A stretch of 64,000 nt of DNA from Euonymus europaeus (taxonomy: Eukaryota > Streptophyta > Magnoliopsida > Celastrales > Celastraceae), in contig OY756968.1 of NCBI GenBank assembly GCA_963580455.1, positions 23,467,996 through 23,531,995 on the forward strand, read 5' to 3'. The position numbers and the translations under genes are program-made. Numbering within the stretch: position 1 is the first letter of the stretch; every line of letters starts with the position of its first letter. Positions 11,575 through 21,204 of this stretch are shown here, piece after piece. The notes below the pieces were generated by a model. It saw only the letters and a program-made list of their open reading frames with translations. It ran no database searches and had not been told where the DNA came from.

Positions 11575-14265
11575 GCATCACCATTACCAAAACCTCATCC
11601 AGAACACCTTCCTCCACCTCTACCAGCACTTCTACCAATATCTCTTCCACCACTTCTGCGAGGAGTAGTTGAACTCTCACCAATATGTGAAGAAGCCTGA
11701 CACATAAGAAACCAACAGCAAACAGAGGCATGTCATAGCTGCACACATCTTTCCAATATAATTTACACAAGAGGTTACCTGAGATTTTGGTTGATGCTTG
11801 CAACTCCTTTTGTTATGTCCTGCTTCACCACATTTGGTGCATTTCACTGTGGGATACCTTATTCTTAACTTGGTACTGCTCCTTGGTTCATCATGTTCCC
11901 TTCTCCTTTTTTTGGTTGGTCTGCCAGCAACAACTTTCTCAATAGGTGGAGGAAGAACCTTATCATCACCAGTTTAAGTCCACAAGTTTTCTCCATCAGT
12001 AGGCTGCACATTGTGCTATTATACTTTCATAGAGGTCTCCCTAGTGTATGCTTCATGCACAAAATCCTCTGGATTCTTGTGGAGACACCCAATGGCTGCC
12101 ACAGCATGTACACATGGTATACTTGAGAGGTCCCATGCCCTGCATGAACATGAAGAGTCTGCCATATTCACAACATATTGTTCTTGTTTTTTTTTACCTA
12201 CATGATGTACATATATATGTAAGAAACATTACTTGCAAACACACAGATCATAATTTGATAAGAGAAAGTCATACCTGAAATATAGAATGGCCAGCATCTC
12301 TTGTCCATTTTGATGTCCAAGTTCTGCTTGTCACAAATGCTTGGTTCAACGTATCTCTCACTCTGGTCATTAGTCTTCCTCTTTTCCTCTCCATTTTTAC
12401 CCTAAGCCTCACATGTCTATCCATGGCTTCAGCCCTTAGCTCCTCTAGCATAGTTATGATTGGCTTGTCCCTAATACTCAGACTCTTTGAGTTATAACTT
12501 TCTGACATATTGTTGACAATGCTATCATTCTTGCAATGGTCATTGAAAGCAGCCCTGGTCCATAGGCACGAGAGAATATCATCCAAATACTTCTAGGTAT
12601 CTTAATCAAGTTGTTTGATCATCTCCATATTTGCACGAAAGACAGGCATTGTGGTTGCTTTTGCTGAATCATAAACCAACTTTCTGAATTGTGCTTCTGG
12701 CCATTTTTTGCTAAAGTTTGCATAAATGTGCCTAACACAGAACCTCTGTTCAATTCCTTGCTAAATTTCTTGAGAAAGTTTGTCAATTGCACCAACTAGA
12801 CTCTTCTGTCTGTCTGAGATGAAACACTATCTCTTGTTGCTGAAACCTCCAATGTCCAACAACAGCTTTCTAATAAACCAATCCCAAGAGTCAAAATTTT
12901 CCCTCTCAGCTATTGCCCATGCAATAAGGAATATTCCACAAGAACCATCCTGTGAAACTGCAGTTAGAAGTTGTCTCCCATAGGTAGTCTTCAAAAAACA
13001 TCCATTTAGACCTATCAATGGTCTACAACCAGTAAGAAATCCATCTCTAAGAGGTGCTAAACAGACATATGCTCTCTAGAATATAGTTGGGTCCTCTAGC
13101 CTATCTCTGTCCACTAATAAGTTGCAAGTACTCCCTCTGTTAGTTCTCAACAACTCAGCCATGTAAGACCTTAACTGCCCATACTGTTCTTGATGCTTCC
13201 CTTCAATTATTTCAAGTGCCTTTCTCTTAGCCCTGTAGGCACGAGTCCTCGAAATATCTAAAGACAACTTCTCCTTAGTGTAAGCAACCAGACCCCTTGC
13301 ACTACATTTGGGCTCCCTTCTAAACTTGTTAATCAATTTCAATGCAAGCCAAGAACTCTTGGCTTGTTTGTTATTCAGCCTTTTGTTACACAAATGCTTT
13401 CTAACATAAGTCTTAATCTGGAATGTACTCTCCTCAGTAATCCTTGAGCACCACATCTTCCATGGGCAGCCAACCTCACACTTTGCCTGGACCCTTCTCT
13501 TTTCATTTCTATCAAAATAAATTTGATATCCATGTTCCACTGCATACCCCCTCACTGCATCTTTGAACTCTGCCAAATTGTGGAACTCCATTCCAAGCTC
13601 AAACATAGACTGCTCATTTGTTTCGTTGGGCTTGTACTTTGGATTTGCAACAGATCGTGGCCTCACTTCAGCATCACTGTCAGTTTCATGCAGTAAGCGG
13701 TCTTCATCATGAGTGACATATTTTTCTGAATCATCTTCAGATTCCCCATCCTTCCCATCAGCATTGTTTTGTCCATCAGCCCCATCAAAATCTTCATCAC
13801 TCTCATCAGTGAATTCAGCTTCAGACTCTGTATACTCATTCTCAGACTCTGTAGTATCACCTATCTCGGCACACTCAAATGCAGTAACACCTCTTATGTA
13901 ATGACACCTCCATCATCCTCAAGTGCATCAACACCATTCCTGTTGAACCTTACATCATCCTCAAGAGCAGCAACACCATCTTTGTTGACCCCTACATCAT
14001 TATCATCATCTACAGCAACCTGCTCTCCAGCATTTGATTTTGTTCCAGCAACATTGTGATTAATCACACCTATACCACGAACTACATCAGACTCAGAAGC
14101 AACTTGTGTACTGCCATCGCCAGTCTGACTCTCAAGTTGTGCCATAAACACATCAAGAACCTCATCATCACCATCAATGGTGATTGATAGAAACCCCACA
14201 TTCTAAGCCACCCTTTTCAACTTATTACTGGCCCTAGTGATTGGTCTCCTAGCTACAGGCTTCAT
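11575..14265 (-). pseudogene. MuDR-type MULE transposase, inactivated
   Basis: Decayed transposase read on the minus strand. The start is at 14265 (MKPVARRPITRASNK), with an in-frame TAG at 14203-14205. A very acidic Asp/Glu/Val-rich N-terminal region follows to about 13670, with a frame change near 13890. The MULE N-terminal domain lies at 13076-13666 (GMEFHNLAEFKDAVRGYAVE, C-x4-C then CPWKMWCS). The catalytic region at about 12780-13018 reads GLNGCFLK where active members have GLDGCFLK, so the first acidic residue is Asn (codon 13004-13006); ISDRQK and CVRHIYANFSKKW follow. Next come 12269-12586, a SWIM finger (CSCRAWDL...PCVHAVAAI, about 12070-12165) and a CCHC knuckle (KCTKCGEAGHNKRSCK, about 11795-11850), ending in a Gly/Arg-rich tail. 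Several stops and frameshifts remain after allowing for introns. It would have bound the inverted repeats and cut DNA when intact. Confidence 0.85.
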
Positions 14266-14888
14266 GATCCACAAAAAACCTAACACGATATACAAAAACA
14301 GAGACTAAGAATGACGAACTAGTTCCCTCCAATAGAATGTTTAGGGTTTCGAATGTTTTTACTCAAAATATCAAAACGTAGAAAACAATGGTGCATTTCT
14401 AACACAGAATATCAAAACACTACCACAAATTTCCAGAATCAGAATCATGCATTGATGAACTTACCAAAAATGTCCAATGAACAAAGCAAGGAATCGCGAG
14501 CCTTTATGTGTGTTACTCCGTTCGAAAAACATGTAGATGTCAATCTAAGTCACAACGAACCCGAAATCTAGAGAGAAATAGGATACATGAGGTCGAGATA
14601 GAACCAGAAAGTGTGAATGGTGTGGTTCGTGTTTGATATTTTGGGGAGGAATTAGAGAGATTAGGGTTCTCATCTCCCGCTCTTTTCTATCCACATCATC
14701 CATCATCTATCCTAAAATGTGACATGTGTTTATAATCGAACGGTGTAGGATAGTCAAACTGCCACATGGGCAGTCTGGCTGCCGGGCAGAGTGAAAACCT
14801 GCCCGGGTGTGCAGATTGTTATAAAAAATAAAGTATGGTGTGCTAAATGCAAATTTTGGAAATAGAGTGTGCAAAATGGAACATGACC

Positions 14889-15439
14889 TATCTTTGGGTT
14901 ACCAAAAATAGTATTAACCCTAGTTTAAATCAATTTTTAATGTTCAAAATCGAAAATCACACACTAAATATAATGGGCGAAACAGTTATGACTACAAGGG
15001 GTCGAGGTTAGACTCTAATCTACGTCAGATAAACGTAGACCAATGGCAGACCTTACTATTCCTATCATTTCATGCAATATTTTTCGCAATCCTCCCCATT
15101 CTCTTCCTTGTACACTTCTATTTAGTTTGTACGTTCATAAAGTCATTTTTCCTCTTCACCACCAGCAGCACCACAAGATTTAGGGATGTGTTCGTTGATG
15201 GTGAGAGAAATGAGAATTTTGGTGGTATTTTAATTCAAATCTAGGAACATAGAGGTTTTTGTGAGTGGCTAGGCACTCCTTTTCCTAATGGTTGTTGGCA
15301 AACATTTCAAATACTGAGTTTATGCTTCTATTATTTTGTGTGCTGATGTGTATAATTTATTAGCCCTTTGATCATTTAGACAGACAGGATTGTAGAATAA
15401 TAGGAGTTGTTCATTTTTTCTTTTACTTTAAGAATAATG
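14889..15439. other. Intergenic, nothing recognised
   Basis: Between the MULE and the next LTR-like segment. No open frame or repeat structure that can be supported. Confidence 0.5.
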
Positions 15440-16330
15440 TGTCACGCCCTAATACGAGGAGCATGAGAGAAATAAATAATATCAAATATTAGGGTTATAT
15501 TCATCCTAAAATAAAACACCCTCCAAACATAAAATTGGAGAGCATCTCTCCATAAATTGAATGATGTCACCCTGCACACATAAAAATAATCCAAAATCTA
15601 ACTAAAACCCCAAAATAAGTTATAATCTACATACAGACCCTCAGGCTCCCACAGTCACACAAATAATATTTGACACAGGAATCCCGATCACTCAAAGCCC
15701 CATTCGGCCCATCAAAAATAACCATAGAACATAAATTTCAAGACAATTCATACAAGTCAATAACACACTAGAAATAAAATAGTAGGAAGTAAAGAACAAA
15801 TAATAAATCACAAATACAATATCTTCCAAGTCAAACCACTCAAGTCATACCCGAAATGTAGTAGTCAACTCACTTGAAATGATAGAAAAATAGAGAATGT
15901 TCTGAATGCTAGTAATAACAAGGGCAAAATTTTTAAGGAAAGAAAATGAAACAACATGTGATGAAAACATGCACCCGGTCCACCTAACCAAACCTCCAAA
16001 CTCACCTTAAATGAACAACCACCTTGTCGTGAACTCTTTATACATCGAACAACTAATGATTCATGCATGTAAACCATTCTTTGGCATTTACCAGAGCCAA
16101 AGTCCCGGAACCAACTAATAAAAACTTTTTACAAAATAAATGAATGTCGTTAGAGCCAATAACTGGAACTACTAATGACCCTCCGTACGTACGAAACCAC
16201 ACGGGTCACCACCAACTCCTAGCGTGGAATTCTCGAGCCCATACTCGATAATCCACTATGCTACTAACAATGCATATTTATACATAATATATTACTCACC
16301 TATGTCATATTTTCATGAATATTGTTAGCA
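15440..16330 (+). mobile_element. Probable gypsy-type LTR fragment
   Basis: Begins TGTCACGCCCTAATACGAGG, a start characteristic of plant gypsy LTRs, and carries the style of sequence typical of such LTRs (CACACGGGTCACCACC, GGCATTTACCAGAGCC). There is no coding frame. The right end and a target duplication were not identified; the right coordinate is a guess from loss of character. Confidence 0.4.
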
Positions 16331-17002
16331 TGTCAATCAAAGAGTTGCTCAATAAAGTTAGTCAATCGAACAACAAGAGGGAGTTTTAAGAATTAAAGTA
16401 AGGAAGACATTTATGAATAATTGAGACTTCAATAATAAAATAAAAAAAGAGTATGTGCTTCAAACACAAGTTCAAATTTAATTCTTCAAGATTCACGTAA
16501 CTGCCAACCAAACAATTTACCCTATCAAGTTAAATAAAAGAAACCCCTAAACCCCCATTTTCCTCATATATTGCAACTTATTGGAATAGCTTTGTTTACT
16601 TACATGTACTCTTTTATAAAATCAGCAATACACCATACTTTCATATTCAGTATCGACTCATATCAACCTATTTTGTAGCAACCGGTTTTATTAGAAAACT
16701 AGTTATAGGCGTATGTGACTTAGAGTTTTTATTATTGAATCTCAATTACTTATTTATTTTTAATTAAATACAGCAACCATAAATTGAATTACAAAATATT
16801 TAAGTGCTTGTTGCTCTTGAAGTTTTGGATATTGCAACTTAATTATTATTTTATTTTTTACTAAATGTGGTAACCATATTTTTATGTTTTGGTTCATTTA
16901 CTTTATTTTTTTTTATTAAATATGACAATAATGTATTGATTGCAAACTCTCTCATTTCAATCGTACGTGGATTGATGTGGTGTATTCATGAGGCCTCAAG
17001 AT
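16331..17002. other. AT-rich intergenic DNA
   Basis: Strongly AT-rich with no gene, no clear repeat ends and no conserved motif that I can support. Confidence 0.5.
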
Positions 17003-17235
17003 TACAGAATCTCGCATGTAAAATCACGTGCAGGACACCCGCAACGCCGTTGGATGGAATGCTAGTGTGGGACCCGCATCGTGTGAGCCCCAAAATATAT
17101 ACGAGATAGATCAAGTGCGGGATACTGCACTCACCCTTGGATGGGGTGCCGGTGCCGATGCGGGCCTTGCACCCACACTCCATCCAATAGGGGTGCCGGT
17201 GTCCTGCACGTGATTTTACATGCAAGATCCTACAC
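17003..17235. mobile_element. Foldback MITE, ~75-bp inverted arms
   Basis: Two arms, about 17005-17080 and 17155-17233, are imperfect reverse complements. Both contain GCATGTAAAATCACGTGCAG followed by GACACC and then TTGGATGGA. The GC-rich centre has no coding logic; open frames on both strands here are artefacts of the palindrome. No clear target duplication, so the family is unassigned. Confidence 0.75.
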
Positions 17236-17780
17236 TTGATCCATCCTATATATATTGATATTGATATGTTATTGAATAAAATATACATCTACTAGAGATA
17301 CCCTAGAACAACTACTGATATTTTGCAAAACCATATTAAATTTTGATCTTCTCCATCACCCAACTTAATACACGATTAGATTTAGGCCCAACCGATAACA
17401 AAATTGATTGTAGAATAACTTACTTTTTACCTTCCAGGAACTATTAATCAAAGCCTAAAAATAGGAAGTATTGTCAATTTAAACACCTTGTAAGCTAATT
17501 TGATAGTAGGTGCATCTGTAATTGTTAGCCGTAATGATTATTGGGAATCGAGTGATCTAGGGAGGAATCTACAACTCCAATATAGATAGATAGCTATTAG
17601 AGGCGACCACAATTTTTACAAATAAAGAACTAGAGGAAAAATCTAAGAATTAGAGCTTCTCATACCTTCCATAGCAAACTGTCCTTAATAACTCTGATTC
17701 CACGTAAATGGTTTTGTTTAACTAGCTAAACTTGACCAATAACAAGAGAAGAAAAGATTGTGATAAAGAGTGAGCGAAAG
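17236..17780. other. Intergenic, nothing recognised
   Basis: AT-rich DNA between the foldback MITE and the SINE-like element; no supported feature. Confidence 0.45.
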
Positions 17781-18096
17781 AAGGAGAGTCTCAGGGACAA
17801 TTGGTTGGCCCTTTTGTACTGGCGTGTCCTGTCTCTGTCATGTGTGTGTGTGTGTTGTATTATTCAAAAGAACTAAGCTTCGGCTCTCGATCTTAGGTGT
17901 GAGTTAGTCTGCTAAGTATTTCGTCGGTTTGTTAACTGGGTAGCTTGGGTAGATCTACCACATCGGTAATATACCGTGTGTGTGTAGGATATATAGGATT
18001 CCGCGGTACAATTGGTTGGCCCTTTTGTACTGGCGTGTCCTGTCTCTGTCCTGTGTGTGTGTGTGTTGTATTATTCAAAAGGAGAGTCTCAGGGAC
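17781..18096. repeat. SINE-like insertion with 18-bp target duplication and repeated tail
   Basis: AAGGAGAGTCTCAGGGAC occurs at 17781-17798 and 18079-18096, bracketing a 280-bp insert. Within it a 74-bp segment (ACAATTGGTTGGCCC ... TGTATTATTCAAAAG) appears at 17797-17870 and again at 18008-18081 with one mismatch, one on each side of a 137-bp body. The body shares GGGTAGCTTGGGTAGATCTACC-like and GTGTGTGTAGGATATATAGGATT-like sequence with the insert at 8533-8768. The long imperfectly fixed target duplication fits retroposition of a 5'-truncated dimer. Confidence 0.65.
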
Positions 18097-18633
18097 TTTC
18101 GCCAAACAATGTTATATATATTTATATATTTTTTCCTTTTTAATTTATCCTCTACTATCCCTTTTTTTCCTTTTTTTTATTTTATATTTTTGAGATAGGG
18201 TATTACATAATGCAATTGTGTTAGGGGATAGCACATTGACATAATGAACTGTTGTTAATTTTATTTTATGATAATCTGGATCGATCTCATTAATTATTTT
18301 GGCACTATTTACACCTAAAATTACCAACCAAATGGAGGGTGACCTAGCGTCTCAAAACTTTATTTTTTAGCATGACTTCAATCATTTATCCTTTTACTTC
18401 GTTCCTAACTTAGTTCAAACACTCCTGGGTGGTAGCCTCTCTGACTATTTCTTGTTTTAACTTGTAAAACACACTTTCTCATGCACTTTTATGTATCCTC
18501 AATGAATCTTTAGTGCACTTCATGATTCATTATTTTTTTCATGCATTTCGATGTAAGTCTTTCATTTTGATTCCTTGATTTCCATTATTACTTGTATTGA
18601 CGTTTAGAAAATATTGAAATCCTTCCAAGAAGA
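18097..18633. other. AT-rich intergenic DNA
   Basis: T-rich stretch after the SINE-like repeat (pyrimidine runs at 18130-18190), then ordinary AT-rich DNA. No gene. Confidence 0.5.
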
Positions 18634-19115
18634 TAGGGGTCACCAAATGGCCCACGGGCCAAAGCCCGAAATGACATTGGGCTTGGGTAGCCCGAACCTA
18701 GGCCAAGGCCGGGCCTGGACCCCATTTTTTGGGCGGAGCCCTACCCGAAGTCCGACTATTTGGGTTGGCCCAAAACCCGAGCCCGAAGCCCAACCCGAAT
18801 ATATATTACACTGCCCAGCAGTGCAGTATATATGCACTGCACTGCTGGCTGTGCAAATATCAGCTCAGTGCTGATAATATATATATGTATATATATATAT
18901 TAAAATTTAATTATTATATATGATAAAAATAATTAAAATTTGAGCTCGAATTCAAAAGCCCAAGGCCTGAGCCAGGCCAGAAATTCTTGGGCCTAGGCCG
19001 GACTTGGACTCAAGAATTTGCACCAAGCCCGGCCCGAAGTTGATATTCGAGCTTGTGCTTAGGCCGGGCCTGGGCCTCATATTTTCGGGCCGATCCGGCC
19101 TGATGTCAACCCCTA
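18634..19115. mobile_element. hAT-type MITE (GC-rich arms)
   Basis: Starts TAGGGGTCACC and ends GTCAACCCCTA, with arms rich in GGGCC/GGCCC, a look well known from plant hAT non-autonomous elements. The flanks CAAGAAGA (18626-18633) and CAGGAAGA (19116-19123) are an 8-bp target duplication with one mismatch, as expected for hAT. The centre holds a smaller palindrome around GCAGTGCA and an (AT)n run. It encodes nothing. Confidence 0.8.
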
Positions 19116-19512
19116 CAGGAAGACAAGCTCCGAATAAAAAGTTTATGTGTTTTTTGAACTTACACACATACGTTTGGTTGGAGATCAAATTCAGTGGAAA
19201 CATCCTAAAATACATTTAGAGTGGCAACAAGTTCTAACACACTCACAATTCACTACAACCTACATACATTTACAGTCTTGTTGCCAGAAGTGACAGAATC
19301 AGGTTTGATCATCTCCCTATGCAGAAGGAACTGATGTATTCAAAAGTCCCTCCAGTGACATCGTAGAAGATGATAGTACATTCAACAAACCAGATTTGCT
19401 GAGTGTCGATTTGATTTTCTTCTCGCGTAGAAGTAACCACGCTCACATAGAAAATAAAATATCATTAATTATTTTAAATAAAAAAGAGGAAAAAACTCAT
19501 TGCGGTAACTTA
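19116..19512. other. Intergenic, nothing recognised
   Basis: Spacer between two MITEs without a supported feature. Confidence 0.45.
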
Positions 19513-19875
19513 GCATGCGTTTGGTTGAGAGTGTCTGATAGCATATAAGTTTGTGGATAAACTATGTATCATATAAGCTGTCAATTTATTATTAAGGGTA
19601 TGTAAACTAGTTTAATAATGAAATAAAATCTATCAAATATGGATTTTGTTGGAAAGAGTTTTATGCGCTAAGTTCGAATATGTTATTTTTTTTAAAATCT
19701 AACTTATATTTTGAGTGATAAAAAGGCAAATGTGTGAACGGGGGTAAAAGAGAAAATTGAAGAATTTTTTTTGATATGCGACTGATATGATTGTTGACTG
19801 ATGAAATTGAGCTTATAAATTACCTTGCTTATGAGTTGAGTGTATAAGCTCACTAACGCCCAACCAAACTGATGC
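19513..19875. mobile_element. Tourist-like (PIF/Harbinger) MITE
   Basis: 363-bp element with terminal inverted repeats GCATGCGTTTGGTTG (left) and CAACCAAACTGATGC (right; two mismatches) flanked by TTA at 19510-19512 and 19876-19878. The 3-bp TTA target and the GTTTGGTT core are the hallmarks of Tourist MITEs. Non-coding, AT-rich interior. Confidence 0.8.
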
Positions 19876-19989
19876 TTAGAGTAGTTTGAGAAATTTGCAA
19901 AAGTGACCTCCTCGATAATCGAAAACTCATATTTGACATGCTTCTTGAAAAACTAAATAAATGACATACTTTTGCAATATTATGACTCA

Positions 19990-20625
19990 AATATACTTCA
20001 GTGGTCGAGCACTTTGGTCATGCATTTCGTTTTATTTTGGTCAAGTTTTTTTTAATTAAGTTGAGCAAAATTTTAATTTGTGGTCGAGTATTCCGTTTAA
20101 AAAAATTAAAAAAACCCTCATGCTCTATCTGTTCCTGACGAATCGAAAAAATTAAAGAAGCTAACAACTTCCTATTAATGTAATCGAATGAAGCGAGGAT
20201 ATTGCCCTGCAAATTCACAGGAAGTTGTTAGCCTGCAAATTCACACAAATTCCATGAGGGTTTTTTTTTTAATTTTTTTAAACACATAAACAAAATGCTA
20301 GATAAAAAAATAATGAAGTCATGCTCAACCACAAATGAAAAAATACTCGGCCACGAATAAAGAAATGCTAAACCAAAAAATAATGAAATGCTCGACCAGA
20401 TCAAAATAAAAACTAGAATAGATCACCAGCGGACCAAACAAATGAAAAAGTACTCGACCAGATCAACATAAAAACTAGAACATATCACCACCCGACCAAA
20501 TAAATGAAGAAGTACTCAACCAGATCATCTTAAAAACTAGAACAGGTCACCACTCGACCAAACAAATGAAGAAGTACTCGACTAGATCAACACGTAAATG
20601 AAGAAATTTTCGACCACAAAAAAAG
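19990..20625. repeat. Imperfect inverted-repeat (foldback) element with tandem repeats
   Basis: The left part has GGTCGAGCACTTTGGTC, TTTTATTTTGGTCAAG, TTTGTGGTCGAGTATTC and ACCCTCATG. The right part has their complements (CATGAGGGT at about 20252, CCACAAATGAAAAAATACTCGG, GCTCGACCAGATCAAAATAAAA). The centre contains GCTAACAACTTCCT and its complement AGGAAGTTGTTAGC. The right arm has expanded into 62-bp tandem repeats. No family or target duplication identified. Confidence 0.6.
20391..20590. repeat. 62-bp tandem repeat, a little over three copies
   Basis: CTCGACCAGATCA-type unit starts recur at 20391, 20453, 20515 and 20577, exactly 62 bp apart. Each unit contains AAAAACTAGAA, a TCACCA block, GACCAAACAAATGAA and GTACT. 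Copies differ by a few substitutions. Confidence 0.88.
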
Positions 20626-21204
20626 TGTTCGACCTCATCACGCACTGACTTTAAAACAATGAGAACCTTCTTCATTAACAAACATGCATGCGAGATTGGT
20701 GACCTCAATACAGATCTTCAATACACATACGAAAAACATGCTCTCAGTCTTTTGACGTGGGTGTTTCACTATTGTGAATCCACTTATTGGAGAATTTCTC
20801 TTCATATATATAGCATGAAAAAAAAAGCTTATTCTTTGTTATTGAGAAGTGGGAATAACCAAAGAAATTAATGAGAATTGGGAAGAAGTTAATGAGAAGT
20901 GGAAGAAGATTTTGAGATGTGGAATTAGAATTATTTAGTATTTTGATGGCAAAAATAGATCATCTATTTAATTTTCAAAAGACATGCCGAATATAAATTT
21001 TCAATTAGAGAAAGTTATTTTTGTAAATTTCGAAGTAGTGTAGCTAAAACGTTAAAAAGGATCATTTGGGGGCTTGCGGACAGCCCATTGAGTTCACAAC
21101 CATCTAGGCAACTGTTGGGCTTCTCATGTGAAGGGCCGAACATAGGTCGTCACCTACTCACCTTGTGTTACGTACGTACTTCCGATTTTGGAGGTCAAGT
21201 AGAA
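20626..21204. other. Upstream region of the GDPD gene
   Basis: Spacer and 5' flank of the phosphodiesterase gene. The reading frame of its first exon stays open upstream to 21088 but has no in-frame ATG before 21205. No promoter element can be assigned with confidence. Confidence 0.4.

Larger units (their letters stand above)
9243..14888 (-). mobile_element. Mutator-like DNA transposon (MULE) with 144-bp terminal inverted repeats
   Basis: Long inverted repeats mark the ends: 9243-9386 and 14745-14888 are reverse complements with scattered mismatches, sharing CATTTTGCACAC, AAATTTGCATTTAGCA, CAGGTTTTCACTCT and GGCAGTTTGACTATCCTAC. The element carries, on the minus strand, a MuDR-type transposase with an MULE core, SWIM zinc finger and CCHC knuckle. 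A clean 9-bp target duplication could not be read (flanks TTGATTTGG and TATCTTTGG agree only partly), so the insertion is old. It also contains a short tandem repeat, a perfect hairpin and an inserted LTR (listed separately). Confidence 0.85.

Noticed and set aside
13713..14059. Ser/Thr-rich plus-strand frames
   Set aside because: They are antisense to the acidic N-terminal part of the MULE transposase; low-complexity composition produces the open frame.
18614..19219. Several 64-87 residue frames on both strands
   Set aside because: All fall within the GC-rich hAT MITE and mirror each other on opposite strands, as expected of palindromic non-coding DNA.
19510..19878. hAT assignment for the MITE with CTTAG flanks
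   Set aside because: Although CTTAG can be read as a 5-bp duplication, the TTA flanks with a GCAT..GTTTGGTTG terminus fit Tourist/PIF better.
20391..20590. CRISPR-like regular repeats
   Set aside because: Units are directly adjacent with 62-bp period and no unique spacers; this is plant nuclear DNA.
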